Shown here one piece after another: positions 22,271 through 35,326 of a DNA stretch of 64,000 nt (the stretch's first letter is position 1; each line of letters opens with the position of its first letter). Location: NCBI RefSeq assembly GCF_022201045.2, contig NC_068560.1:35613001-35677000 (forward strand), given 5' to 3'. The notes under the pieces are model-generated. The model was not told where the DNA came from. It searched no databases and was given only the letters and a program-made list of their open reading frames with translations. This DNA comes from Citrus sinensis (lineage: Eukaryota; Streptophyta; Magnoliopsida; Sapindales; Rutaceae). Position numbers and translations under genes: made by a program.

Positions 22271-23414
22271 TAGGGATGGCAATGGGTACTTCCCACAGTA
22301 GGTTTGTCATTACCAAACATAAATTCGCACAAAATTTAAATTATCAAACTCATCCGCAACCTGCAGCAGGTTTTAATTTTTTTAAAAAAACCCACCCGCT
22401 GTGGGTTTTGACAGTTACCAAACCCGTAATGGTATCCGTCAAATTTTTTGTGGGTTTGTACATTTAAAATCACAAATGTTCAATATATAAATTTACAATA
22501 ATAACTTCAAATTTCACATAACATGCTCAATTAAATTTAACCAATATAAATGAAAAATTAAAATTTCAATATCAATCCAACACAAATTCTCAAATTTAAG
22601 TGTAAAATACACAAATCCATTAAAAAAATCAAAAACTAGAATCTAAAAATAACAATTACATTTCATATTATCATTCAGCATAAATTCCAAGAAAAGATCT
22701 TCATTTTATTCACCACCATTAGCACCCATCCAATATGATGCCTACAATAATGATTTAGATTAATATTTTCCAAAGAATAATACTTTTCAAATATTAATCT
22801 GAAGAAAAAAAATTATAATAATGAAATAATTCATGCATTAAGTTAAAGAAAAATAGTCCATAAAAACTTATAATAAGTATATAGTAATCCATGAATTAAG
22901 TTAAATAAACTTAGTTCCTTATCTCATCAACAATATATTCATTTTCGGAGAATTTTCTATTTCCTACTTTATTAGAAGATTCTGCATCTACAAGTAATAA
23001 CTATATCAAGAAAAAAGATAGATGATTATAAGTTTGTAATGTATAACATATATTCTATTCTATTGAAGTAAAAATGCATTTTCATACCATTAAATTCAGC
23101 ACACAACCAATTTTGAGCACACAGTAAAGCTTCCAACGTCTTTGGATGAAGTCTACTACGATGCTATTTGGCACTTTGCATAATTGCATTATTTTCTTTG
23201 TATATTTTTTAGATTTAAATATTTTTCAATTAAAATTAAATTAAAAATATTTAAATAAATATTACAGGTCTAGCGGATATCCACCGAATATTAGACTAAT
23301 TTCAATTTGTAATATCAAACCCGCCGACAACCCGTAAAATTATCCGTAGCGAACGAGTTTTGACAAGCGAATTTGGGCGAGTTTGTTGGTTTGATGGCAC
23401 AATTGCCATCCCTA
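22271..23414. mobile_element. Non-autonomous hAT element, 1144 bp
   Basis: The left end TAGGGATGGCAAT is matched by the reverse complement of the right end TTGCCATCCCTA. The flanks are CTCTCCAG (22263-22270) and CTCTCCAC (23415-23422), an 8 bp target duplication with one mismatch, as expected for hAT. The interior is AT-rich with no transposase. A related, internally deleted copy lies at about 62655-63284. Confidence 0.88.
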
Positions 23415-26400
23415 CTCTCCACTCGGAAGCATTATGGGAGTGCACAAAACGACCAATTGGATTAATTGGGCTACAAGATCATGATTCGTTCATTGGGGTC
23501 CAACACGAAGCCCAACCCTATTTTGACATGTGGACCAGCCCAAAACGCCAAACTTCTTTTTATTTTCTCTGGAAGAATAGTACTTATTCTTCTATTTTCT
23601 TTTCCTTTTTTTGGGGGGAAATAAAGGTCAGCAGTGGCAAGGATAGTAAAACTAGGTCTAAACATACAGAGAGAAAATAAACAGATTGATTTTCATTTTT
23701 TCTCTTTGAAATGAGTTATAGAGGCAATGTAATCGGTAAAGGCTTTGATTCCAGAAGTAATAAAGGTCTTTATAAAGTAATTGATTTTTATCCCTTCTAA
23801 AGGTAGCATTTGGTATTCATCTTAATTTATCTGCTTCATATATATGGCTTGCAAGACCTTTATAAAGGCTTGAGATTTGTTCAATCAATCAAAGAATGAT
23901 TAAAAATCCTCAAAAAGTGGATTCAAATTACTCTCTTAAAAAATATACCCCCTCTCAGACACAAATACAGGCAAATATATACAATAAAAAATTCAAATGC
24001 CGGTATCCCATTTTTATAGGCCACGAACTCATGACGTAAAAAATTATTAAAATACAGGGAAAAAATAACAAATTTTTTTCTTTTAAATATTTTTATGTCT
24101 TTTTTTTTTATATAATAATTGTGTTTGTTTAAGAATTGGACCAATTTATGTCTGTAAGAGAAAGGAGATGTAAAAGAACTTTCTGAGTTAAGAAAATTGG
24201 ACCAACAACCCAAATATCTACCGTCAGATGATAAGCGTCGCCCTCACGCATGCGATATCTTTTGGCGGGAAGTTGAATGCTTGAGCTGGTGGCATATAAC
24301 ATTATGTAGTGAATAGACGTGGGCATTTTGGCTCTCGGATCAATGAAAATGGTGGATGATTTTAACGCACTACACAAAAAGGACGATTGATTTATGCTTT
24401 ATGAAATGGCAATTCTAATGTTGAGGAGAAGAAGACGACGATAAAAGAGATGTTAGACTTTAAGAGGAGTCAAGATATGATTTAACTCTTCGAGTTTGTG
24501 CAAGCACCACAAGGAGGTTAAAATATTAACATGGGAGAAAAATATTGGGAAAAAAAAAAAGCTAAAGAAGAAGTATAAAGACACAGAGAGAGAAAGAAAA
24601 AATGAAAAAAAGGCTAGTAAATAGTGAAGGATCTTTCAGTGCCATCAATTCAATTAAATGTGTTTGGACTGTCATCCATTTACTCTTAGAACAAAATCGC
24701 TTTCCCTGCACATTTGCAGCCACTTTTGCTTACAAGACAGGACAATTTTCTCACCATGCGATCATGCTCCCCGTCTATTCTTTTTCCTTTTCTTCCCTCT
24801 TTCTCGAGAGAAAAAGGAAAAGGAGGTTTAAAAAGCAAAGAGAATTACACTGTAGAACCATAAAGTCATGAGCTAAGTGTACATAAAGATGCCCCATCTA
24901 AATCTAATTGCGAATATATTTCAATCAAAACAATGATGCCTACCCGCATTCACTTTATTTTTGGAGATTAAAGGCTCAGTAACTATAGCATCAACAATCA
25001 CTTTCTATCAATTTCCAAACTAAAAAGGTTTCCAAGCCAAACGAAAAACTAGAGTGTAGAAATATAAAGTAGCCATTAGCAAAAGTGGGTGAAGATGACC
25101 CTTCTTCATCCATGATATCTATTAATTATATTTATGATTCTTTTAAGTAATGATATTTGATGCGTGGCAATAGCCAAATGTCATAACCGACATGTTAGCA
25201 AATGGTCCAACCCCTAGCTAGATGAAGTCGAAACTTCAAACACAAAATTTATTTGCATTTTATGGTAAGAGATTTCATTTTGATTGGCAATCGATGAAGT
25301 CTCTGCATATTGATTCCGGCAATAACTTAGAACGGTTTAAGCCTACAGGCTCTAAAGGCCAAGGGAAACATTATTTTGGCCCCTTAATCTACACAAATTA
25401 GTTTTGAATATGTAAGAGCCAACAGTTCAAATTGACACGGTGTTATGAAAACGTTTAGGTATATATCATAATAAGACATTCCATTTTATAATTTATACTG
25501 ATAAAAAAGAATAGTCCCAAGGTTTTGGCTGAGTTCCGTTTAAGGTTTTTTTTTTTTTTTAAATAAATTTTTGCCGACCACATATATTTGAATCTTCGGG
25601 AAGAAAAGGGCCAAAAAAAAAAAAATTTGAACTTTGTCTATTTCTTTTTTTATTTTTCAATATTATATTCAATTAAAATTCAATACAACTCAACCCATTT
25701 AAACATACAATCAACCTATAGAGTAAGAATGAACAAAATGTCAAATATCCCGTCTGCGCAAAAATATATAGTACTCCTTTAAAACCCTAACAACATAGGA
25801 ACAGATAACTAATTTGTGTTTAATTTAAAGCGCAGAATCTCCCCATGAACAAATTAATATATTTACACTGAAATTGGATCAACTAAGTGGATTTACACCA
25901 ATTAAAACGTACTGGTAACCTTTCTTAATTAGTTGGAAATACAAGTCAATGAAGTCTGAGCCCTCTTTCAATCTCTAAAGAGTCGAGGATATTGAAGATG
26001 TGCATGCATGTTAATTGTTGAGGTTTAAAAGCTACATGTCGTTTTGTTAATGTACAATGATAGTGGTACTGTTAATCATGGACTGATGGACTGGTGGTGT
26101 GGTCCATTGACACGTGCAAATGATGACAATGTCGTCCCTAATGATGGATTCCCACCGTTTCTTCCACTGTGTGGGTTCCACTCCTATCATGCAAAGTTAC
26201 CTTTATCTTTGACCGAAGGAAAAAAGAAAAAAAATTACCCATTTTCACTTTCATATCTTAAACCAGCGAAATTTGCTTCAATTTTTCATGCATATGTTCA
26301 TCTCCATAAATAGAGCCAAATCATGCTTTAACAAGTGTCCAACTTACAGTCATGGTTTCAACGTTGGCTTTTCCTAACCAGCGACGTGGCATTTCATGAT

Positions 26401-28852
26401 CGGCCAGTCATCATTCAGTCTCTCCAACTACTTCAGTCTCTTCATGTTGAGTGGCTGTGATTCAATGTAGAATTCTGGACGAGCACCTGAATTTTGCAGC
26501 TGTTTTTGTTGAATGATCATAGCTGCAGGACCCACTTACATTTTCTTGTAACTTATCGATTGATCATCACTCATATCAGAAGGATAAACAAACCATTCGA
26601 TGCTTAATTGACATCATCTTAGATTCGGTTCGTGGGCGCTCATCACTTTATCTTAGAACAATAATTAATGTGATATGATTTAATAATAAATAATTGAGAC
26701 AACTGTCCCAACACCAGCAATCGGAAATCCTGATGGTTCTCGATCGAATATATACTTCTTTTACTGAGTGTTTCTAGTTAACTGCAGGGGGTTCAATTGT
26801 AGTTGCAGCTAGCTATTCCATAATCAGCTGCTTTCATAGCTGTGGACCGGAAGTAGTTAACAGATAAAAGGGATGATGTGCATGATTGCGCCAATTCATT
26901 GGATAAGTAACTGGAAACAAATTAAATTAACTTAGGTTAGGTGCGAAATAATGAGTGCCTACGCAAATAGGAATGAGAGATTATCATTGATTTAGGAAAA
27001 TTTGTCGTGATTGAAGGTGTAATCAGTTGTGGGATTTGCTTACGTGAGGCCAAGAACATGGATTCAAGCACATAATCTTAGTTGTCAAAATTGATATCAT
27101 TATCCCACACATTGTCTTCAAGCTAGAATGACACCTGGCCAATAGGATTTGAACTTGAACGGCTCACTTTTTTGAAATAATCTCTCCCTTTCGAGGGAAT
27201 AGCTAGGGTTTTTTTTTTTTTTTTCACCATGCAATGCAACCGTTTTACTTGGCACGTATATGCTGCTACCGTAACTGTAGAATAGTAAAATTCCTTGTTA
27301 AAGAAGCAATGATTGACAGGTATCGTATCTATACAGTGTTGAAAGTATAATGATCAAAGAAATGGATTCATCGAATGAGACATTTCTTGTACAAGGTATA
27401 AAGTTAAAAGGATAAGGTGAAGAGCGAGTCCAAATGAGTCCAAGTAATCACGATAAGGTAAATCGCATGACGAGTTAAGAATGAGCTGTTCAGCAAATAA
27501 ACATGGCAACTTTGTCAATGTCAAGATCCTCATTCTACTGCATTACCAGTCTTTGGTCGGAAGAGAAGGAGAAAAATGTCACATCAAGCCAGCGACCAAA
27601 TCTCTAAAGCTTGAATTCTTGTACAATATATATCTAAGGAAAGATATAATATCAGATGCATGAAAGTTTCACCATAGCGGTGGGATGCTGTTAGAATTTG
27701 TAGCTACATTCACATTTAGAATGTTTTCTAATTATGACTTCGGGAGGAATTACTCTTACTGGCCTATTTTCCTTCTGCACTATTCGCCGAACGTGCGATC
27801 GAGAGTTAAAAACCCTGACATACAATAATTGATGTTACGAAGAAGAAGTTACAGTTAGCAACTGCAGATGTTTGTATAATTGAAGCACATGCGTTTGCTT
27901 TTTATGTTTCACTTCATGTGCCCCAATCACACGTGCTAATGTGCAATCACTCAAACGAGTGTCCGTGATTGCAGTCATCAGTCCCCCACTTTGAATGATT
28001 CCAATTTTATTCAAAACTCATCATACAAATTGGAACATGGAATCATTACTTAGTCACACACACGTAAAATTTATACGTTTGCTTAACATATTACTTAATT
28101 TGAGTTGCAATGTGTACGTACGGTGGCATGTGAGGTACAAGACCCAAGATATTAGTAATTTCTTTTAATTATACATAAAAACTGAGGGAACGAAAAGAAA
28201 GAAAAGTGGGATTTGGAAATTTTTGAGTTTAGGAATAAATTGGAGCTACAGTTTCGAAAGAAGAGGATTGTGATTGCGGATATGGCATGCACCCAAAGTA
28301 GATTTTGTTCAAATGTGTGTGGTTTTTTCAACATTCTCTACCAATTAAAGACGACGGCTTTCACTACTTTCTCTAATAAATATCCGTATCCAGAAAAGCA
28401 AAGAGTTGCATTTTCAAGTGTTGGGATTGGAGTAATCCTTTTTTATTCCTCTCCCTCTCCTCACTTTATGAAAAATAAAAATAAAAACAAAAATAAAGTT
28501 TGAGAGAGAGCACCGAAAAGCATAGACACCTTATCATGAAAGCAAGAAAAAAACGACCCGATTAGACGGGGCCAGCCCACACGCATATACATGTAACACA
28601 ATCACTCACTCACTCACACAACCACACGCTCATTTACAATTGTGAAATTATTTCTAATTCTACTGCTTTCATCATCGCTCACTCTCTATAATTACGTGTC
28701 TCTTTACTTTTCACCTTTTTCTTTATCACTCATCTAAAGTTAATTAAATGGAAATTAAAACTCAAGTCAACCTCTCCTCATCATTTGGTCTTGGTTCTTT
28801 TAAGCACCACCTCATGTCCACTTTCTTCACTTTTAACTCTCATTCATCTGGC

Positions 28853-28862
28853 TATATAATAA
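28853..28862 (+). promoter_or_regulatory. Candidate TATA box of WOX4
   Basis: TATATAATAA lies only 41 bases before the WOX4 ATG. If used, it gives a leader of about 10 nt, which is unusually short; a start site further upstream is the alternative. Confidence 0.45.
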
Positions 28863-28893
28863 GCGCACTCTCTCTAGCATTCAACCCTCCACC

Positions 28894-29739
28894 ATGGGAA
28901 GCATGAAGGTTCATCAATTGGCACGTGGATTCTGGGAGCATGCAGAGCCCTCTCTCACGCTTGGCTGTAAACGGTTACGCCCTCTTGCTCCCAAGCTCCC
29001 CAACGCAGAAAGTACTAGTGTCTCTTCTTTCGATCTCAAGAGCTTCATTAGACCCGAAAGTGGTCCTAGAAAACTTGTGTCTTCTGACGAGAAGAGAAAT
29101 CCCCCTCAGGTTGTCTGTCAATCACTCTAAATATCTTAAATTAACCATACATTGTTAGTTGTAATAATGGTGGTTTATAAATTAATTTATAAAGTAGATA
29201 TAAATTTGATGATGGATGCAGGTGGAGACGCATCCGGGAGGGACAAGGTGGAATCCAACGCAGGAGCAGATAGGGATACTGGAGATGCTGTACAGGGGAG
29301 GAATGCGAACACCGAATGCCCAACAAATAGAACAAATCACAGCGCAGCTGGGCAAGTATGGGAAGATAGAAGGAAAGAACGTGTTCTACTGGTTTCAAAA
29401 CCACAAAGCACGCGAGAGACAAAAGCAGAAGCGCAACAGTCTTGGTCTTAGCCATTGTCCGAGAACCCCAGCAGCCACCGCAAGTTTTACCACCACCATA
29501 TCTCTGGACTCTAGGGTATATACATGTGCCATTATTAGTTTCAAATATATACGTTTATTGAATAAAACCATAAATTATCTAAATTTGATATATAGGAAAG
29601 AGAGGAAGAGTCTAGCCCATACAAGAGGAAGTGCATGAACTGGACATTTGAATGCTTGGAAGAAGAAAGCAGGTCGTGCAAAGAGGATCAAGGAGATAGA
29701 ACTCTGGAGCTCTTCCCTTTGCACCCGGAAGGCAGATGA
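28894..29739 (+). CDS. WOX4: WUSCHEL-related homeobox 4 transcription factor
   Basis: Three exons: 28894-29109, 29222-29515 and 29596-29739, giving 217 residues. The N-terminus has the WOX4-type block [11 protein letters not shown] (about 25-35) and [11 protein letters not shown]. The WUS-type homeodomain starts at about residue 77 with [19 protein letters not shown] and ends [17 protein letters not shown]. The C-terminus has [12 protein letters not shown], where TLELFPLH is the WUS box that binds TOPLESS-type corepressors. The start codon has a good context (ACCATGG). In Arabidopsis and other plants WOX4 works in the vascular cambium downstream of TDIF-PXY signalling to keep cambial cells dividing. 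Both introns are short (112 and 80 nt) with in-frame phase. It is isolated, with 11 kb of gene-poor DNA upstream, consistent with a developmental gene with spread-out control elements (inference). Confidence 0.96.
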
Positions 29740-29964
29740 AGGGGGTTTGATGAGTAATTAATTGAGAAAAATTAAACTTTCGTTGAACTTTGTTCCATTA
29801 TTAATTTTGTGATGGTGCTAGCTACAGCTAGCTGGCTACTTTGATGTGCTTTTCTTTCTTTCTTTTGTATGGGGGAAGAAGAAAGACAAGTTGTCTCTTT
29901 GTAGTACTATCTCTATCTCTCTACTGATCTATGATTCCTGACTTTAAAAACCAAAGCGGTTTGT

Positions 29965-29968
<4 letters not shown>

Positions 29969-29996
<28 letters not shown>
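29969..29996. repeat. (TC)14 microsatellite in the WOX4 3-prime region
   Basis: Near-pure CT run of about 28 bases, 230 bases after the WOX4 stop codon and possibly within its 3-prime UTR. Confidence 0.85.
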
Positions 29997-30002
<6 letters not shown>

Positions 30003-31219
30003 GGTGGGTCGTGGGTGTGAAATATCATGTGATGCTTTTGACTACAGGAGCTTGATGAAATAAAGCTTTTAGGTTAAAAGCAGATAACTTATAGACACTG
30101 AAGTCCACGCACCTACTTCTGCATCCTTAAGCCTGCTCTTTCATGTTTCAAGTTCAAATGGGAAAAGAGCATAAGATATTGCGCTACTGAGATGACTTTC
30201 ATAAAGTAGCTAGCATATCAACTGTTACGAGACATGCAATTTCATTTTTCTTCTCTTTCGGATTGACATGCAATTTTTTAAGGACAAAAAAAAAGAAAAA
30301 TGGTCCAGTGTGAGGTGGGACCGTTGATCATCAGTAGTTCCAATTAAAAGTTTTCGGAGGGAAAGACTGATTGATCGATGAATATTTTTAAAATGATAAC
30401 TAACAAGAATGGCTAGTAGAACGTTGAACTTTTATCTTGAATTTTGAATCACATTGGAACTCCCAGTTCTTCATACCCACATTTTAATTCTCGCCAACGT
30501 CAAGCGAACTTTTAACAAGATATAATAATTGAACAAAATATTTTTTTCTGGAATATATAGTAGGAAAGAAATATATTCAATATCGGAGAATTACGTACGA
30601 GTAATTAGGAAAAAAAAACATTGATTTACGTGATATAACAATTAATTAATTGGATTTCTCCTAATCCGTGCTGTCTTGATCATTTTAAAAATATTGTGTA
30701 ACATCACTTATATGCATTTTTAACAATGTACATACAAGATCTAACCAAGAGCATTACGAAAAAACTCACTGTCTTTATTTTATAAATGCTTATTAATGTA
30801 CCTATGTAGTTATTAGAAGAGTGAAAAAATAAGCCTCCTTAGAAAAAATATTTTGAATAAAAATAAATTTATATTATTTTTTATCAAATTTTTTCCTCCA
30901 CTTAAAAAAATATTATAACAACTCTCTCTTTAATATGAATGAGACAAAAATAACACAATAGTAATTGAATAAGGGAGTCATTCTTCAAAATTGAAGAGGA
31001 AGAAGAATAATCTATTTGAAAATTCTCGTTTATGGAATATTTTAAAACATTTATTGCTGATATGGCTTCTCAAATGAAGTGGAGATATTTTTACACATAT
31101 ATTCTTATTATGTATCTATCAATCATTAGCTCGTAAAAATATTAACACGAAGCTTATATCATCACTAATCCAAGTCCAATAATGAAATGTGCATCTCTTG
31201 GATTGGTCTCTCGTAGTAA

Positions 31220-31798
31220 GGGCTCATTTGGAATTACATTTTGGGAGGTTTAAAATTAATTTTGAATAGTTAAAGTTAATTTTAGTATTTGGTAAATTTG
31301 TTTAAAAATCACTTTAGGTAAAATCACCCCATCTAGCAGCTTTTCAAAATACCTTACTTTTCAAAATCTAATTTTATAATTAATTTTGTATTTAATGCAA
31401 TTCCTCCTACATCTTTTTATGTATTATAAAATTACTAATTTTAAGAGATTACTATTAATATAACCAATTATACTGGGTTAACAAAATAAAAAATAAACTT
31501 AATAATAAAAAATATGTATTCTAGTTATCAGCTATAATATGTACATAATAAAAAATATTTTATATACATGTTTATAATGTGTAAATAAATTTTATTCAAT
31601 TTTATGTCTAATTCAATAATTTATATTCTTACAACAGTTTAATAGTAAAATTTAACAAACACATAAAATTGCTTTTAAAACTCACAAAACTTAAAAAATA
31701 AATTACCAAATGTTTAGTTGATTCTCTTACGGCTAATTATTTTTAAAGCACATGCAACAATAATTATTTTAAAAGGTACAATACTACCAAATTGGCCC
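31220..31798. mobile_element. Tourist/Harbinger-like MITE, 579 bp (family B)
   Basis: The left end is GGGCTCATTTGG; the right end, reverse-complemented, is GGGCCAATTTGG, matching at 10 of 12 positions. Flanking TAA triplets (31217-31219 and 31799-31801) fit a PIF/Harbinger target duplication. The interior is AT-rich and non-coding. A diverged partial copy lies at about 39520-40015. Confidence 0.72.
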
Positions 31799-32939
31799 TA
31801 AATGTGGTAAATATTTTGAATCTCCTCGGGCCAATATGAAGTAGGGTAAGAAAGTTAAGAAATCCTAATTAAATTGAAATTTATAATATTTAGAATATTT
31901 TAATTAACTTGTATTCTAGTTTAATTTTGTTGTCTATTTTGAGTTTTATTGTTTAAGCATTGCTTATTTGAGTTGTATTCAATTTAGGCATGCGTCTTAT
32001 TAAAGTAGGTTTTCTTGTCAAATTAGAATAAGTCATAACTAGTATAATAACAAGGACTATGTTATTTTGTTATCGATCATTTCTTATAATAAATTCTATA
32101 TTTTAGTTTAATAATCATTTCAGTTCTCAAAGTGAGTTTAGTTAATTATCAGCATTATGTGAAATAAATGAGCCCTAACCATCTAAGTTCCTGATACTTT
32201 TTTTTAGAATCAACATGAATTTAATTTATTTCTTTATTCCGGTATTCTCAAGAATCAATAGAGTATTGAAAATATCTCTATCTATCAATCACTCCACATC
32301 TTATATCCTTCCACTGCATTAGTTTACACTTCTACTACGTTAGTTTCGCTTCAAAGTGTTCCTTAATAGAACTGCGTTGCATAACAATTTTAGGAGAAAA
32401 TCTTCTTAACATAAATGATAATATGGCAAGAATATAGCTCTTTTTCAAGGCATATTGAAACTTATAATTTATGAGTTTTACTACTTACCTATTACAATTT
32501 TTATAATACCATGTGATCTCCTTGATTTTTAGGTTTTTAAAGAAAAAATTATTGCTACCACAAAATAACAATTTTTTTTTAGTTTAAATTTTTATGTCAA
32601 CAGAGTAACAACACATTATTATAAGAACGTAACAACACTTTCTCTTAATTATAGCGTATTGGCAACCCAATTTCTCTCTCTGCCTAAGTGAGTTTAGTTC
32701 GAACACCAAAACTCAATATCTTTTCAACAACATAAATGCATGTATGATAATAAATTTTTAATATCAACTTAGGTCCTATCTTATATTAATATGTTGTATC
32801 TTTTAAGTTACAGTTAATATGAAAAAAAAGTTATAACTAAAACTTTAGCATTGTAACTTTTAAGATATAATTGCCTAGTGGTAAAAATCAGCATTATTAT
32901 ATGTCACATCTTGGTTTCAAGCTTCAATCGGTGCATAAG

Positions 32940-33001
32940 TTAATAATAATAATAATAATAATAATAAGAGGAAGAAGAAGAAGACGAAGAAGAAGAAGAA
33001 G
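32940..33001. repeat. Compound (TAA)n(GAA)n microsatellite
   Basis: About 28 bases of TAA repeats run straight into about 34 bases of GAA/GAC repeats. The second half is homopurine. Confidence 0.85.
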
Positions 33002-34944
33002 ATTGAATTTCACTCACATGGGTAGGGAGGAACTGATTTGCTGTTAGGTTGGATAATTAAAATAAAAAAAAAGTTTTTCGTTTGATTACTTTAAGAATTG
33101 CAATAAATCAAATGATAGATTATAATTGCGCAACCATTATACCAAACAAGAGCGTAAACTTTTTTTTTTTTTTTAGTGGAGCTTCTAACACCCTGTGAAA
33201 ACTCTTTTGAAACTCTACTTGTTACATTTATAACTCTTCCCTCAATCACAATTATAGAAAATGACAAAAGATACAATAGGGTTTAAATTATATTTGAATA
33301 TCACCTATAATAAATTCATTAAAATTCTAAAATATATTTTTTCATTATAAAAATCAATCTTTAGATAACTTTTTCCTTATTATTTTAAAGTGATTTCGAG
33401 TTTATAAAAATTAGTTATATCATATATTAAATTTAAAGATAATAGGTTTCGTAATTGAGTATAAAGACATTTTAATTTAATTTAATTGTTTTTAATGTAA
33501 TTTCAACTAGTTAGAACAATGTTTAAAAAAATTGGGTTTTATTAGGATTTTAATGGGGCGCGAAAAGCTTAACCTTTTTTTTTTTCATTAATTTACGCAG
33601 CAAACAAACTTATGGGTGATTCTCCTTTAAAAGTTTTGAGTTGTGATATTTCATCCGCTGAATTTATCTCATAATTTTTCATTTCTAAATGAGCCCTAAA
33701 AAAAATTTAAAATAATTTCTCTATTAATATATAACTGATACAATTCCCAATTTACCCTTACCAAGTAAAAAAGGAGGTGAAATAGCAGTCCCAATTATGG
33801 GGCACAAGGCACTGCGATACCATTTTTCCAGGTGGCGGTGACGAGGACGACCAACAAAGCAAGCTCTCATGAGCATGTTATTCGGTTTGTTGTTGTCAAA
33901 CACTACATAAACAGGAAGCGGCTGAACTCATAAGAGGCCAAGCTCCAGTTGTGATATAGTTTCTATCATTTTTTTTTAATAAAAAAAATTTCGTCATCTC
34001 TATAATTGACTGATAATTTTACACTAAATAAGAAATTGAGATTAATTTAACAGCAAGCGTAAAAATTGAAGTGAACTTTACTTTTGGTTAATCACTTAGA
34101 TATGAGTGTGGATTCTGTGAAGTATGAGAGAAATATATAATAAGAGTAAAGTAGAGATTAACAAGTTTATAAGGGGTTAATTAAGAACTGACGACTGGTC
34201 CAAATATTATCACTACAAAACTTGTGTGTTAATTATCCTTCGAAGCCCAAATCTGTAATCCGGCTTAATCGAAAGCCGAGTCCAAACTCATGTTCAAGTG
34301 CGTTAGATGTGCTCATCACCAGCACAGCGGCCCTACAAATTTGGGCTTGGGTGGCTATTAACCCACAAAACTTCACCCAACTTCCCGAGAAAAAGGCTTT
34401 TCGCACCCTTTTAATATCCCTATACCACAACACTTTTGTAATCATGGTTCTATTGTAACTGAAAATTACATAAAAGGATATAATAAATTTAGTTCAACTA
34501 AAATGCCTTTACAAATTACGGACCCTAACTATGTTTTAATCATAATATTTGTTATCATGAATTTTTATTGTTAAAATCAATAAATCTTGATTATAAATTC
34601 ACCGAAATTCACCAAAAATTCAAAATTTTTGCATGATTATAATAAATCTTGATTATAAGCTAAACACAACTTTCATAAAATGACATCATCTTTTCATTAC
34701 TATATGATGAAATACAAATCTTGTAAGCTTCGCCCAAAATCGAACGTGACCCAAGTAAAATAATAATAATAATAACAATAAGAATAAGAATAAGAATTTC
34801 ATGACAATTCTTGATGCCGACACGTGTGAAAGCTGCCTACACGTGATGCACACGATTACCGCATCAACTTAAACCGTCATATTAACCACGGGGATTTTAT
34901 CACCAGGGGATCGGACGGTCTGTATTTAGTTAGGAAATAAAACT

Positions 34945-34951
34945 AGGGTTT
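34945..34951 (-). promoter_or_regulatory. Telo-box-like motif in the PABP promoter
   Basis: The minus strand reads AAACCCTAG, one base from the plant telo-box AAACCCTAA. It sits about 20 bases before the TATA box. Such motifs are common in promoters of plant translation-machinery genes, which suits a PABP gene. Confidence 0.5.
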
Positions 34952-34967
34952 CTTCCAGTAACTTCGG

Positions 34968-34974
34968 TATATAA
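34968..34974 (+). promoter_or_regulatory. Candidate TATA box of the PABP gene
   Basis: TATATAA in a GC-richer context, about 360 bases before the start codon. The region after it contains no ATG until the PABP start. Confidence 0.6.
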
Positions 34975-35035
34975 CCGGCACGGTTACTTTTGAAACGGTG
35001 CGGTGCAGTGGTTTCTGCCCTCCCACCGAAAATCG

Positions 35036-35304
35036 AAAAAAAAAAAAATTCAACTTCCTCCGTCGAACTCCGTACGGTTCCGTTCGGATCGCCGACGAAT
35101 TTATCCCTATTTTTACCCCACCTCTCCTATCCTATCTTCGAAAATTTCCAAAAAAAAAAAAAGAAGAATTTTCAGTTTCGGGTTTTTTCCCCTAGAATTA
35201 TAGTCATAGAATCAGATTATTTATCCTGTTATCTCTTTAGATTTTTATTTGAGAAGTAGCAAGAGAAGAGGGAAATAAAAAAGCCAAAAAAAAAAAAGAA
35301 AAAA
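35036..35304 (+). promoter_or_regulatory. Three poly(A) runs in the PABP 5-prime leader
   Basis: A13 at 35036-35048, A13 at 35150-35162, and a cluster with A6 (35277-35282) and A12 (35286-35297) ending just before the start codon. Each of the long runs meets the 11-12 nt minimum known for PABP binding to poly(A). In animals an A-rich leader lets PABP repress its own mRNA. The same use here is inference. Confidence 0.6.
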
Positions 35305-35326
35305 GAAGGATCTAGAAGTGGTAGTG

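Larger units (their letters stand above)
17904..28893. other. 11 kb gene-poor region upstream of WOX4
   Basis: The ERF 3-prime UTR is followed by repeats: (AT)16 at 18561, an LTR element (19539-21182) and a hAT element (22271-23414). A GC-richer 150 bp island sits at 18350-18500. The region 23420-28850 has no recognisable gene; several open frames there lack ATG starts or family features. A TATA-like CATAAATAG near 26304 has no clear gene behind it. The last 1-2 kb should contain WOX4 control sequences. Confidence 0.55.
29740..35326. other. Gene-poor region between WOX4 and PABP
   Basis: WOX4 3-prime UTR, with AATAAA near 30059, and a (CT)n run at 29969-29996. Then very AT-rich DNA with a Harbinger-like MITE (31220-31798) and an (AAT)n(GAA)n compound repeat (32940-33001). 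From about 34800 the PABP promoter and leader begin. No other gene is recognised. Confidence 0.6.

Noticed and set aside
24129-24377. 82-codon minus-strand frame
   Set aside because: It opens with TTG; about 65 codons remain from the first ATG, with no family signal.
28213-28503. 96-codon frame upstream of WOX4
   Set aside because: It starts at a TTG codon, and its end is an AAT/AAAC low-complexity run; no family signal.
34990-35259. Three overlapping open frames in the PABP leader
   Set aside because: All begin at TTG or GTG. There is no ATG in this leader, so they are not uORFs.
35318-35326. PABP start at 35318
   Set aside because: That codon is GTG; the first ATG in frame is 35327, which fits the family N-terminus.
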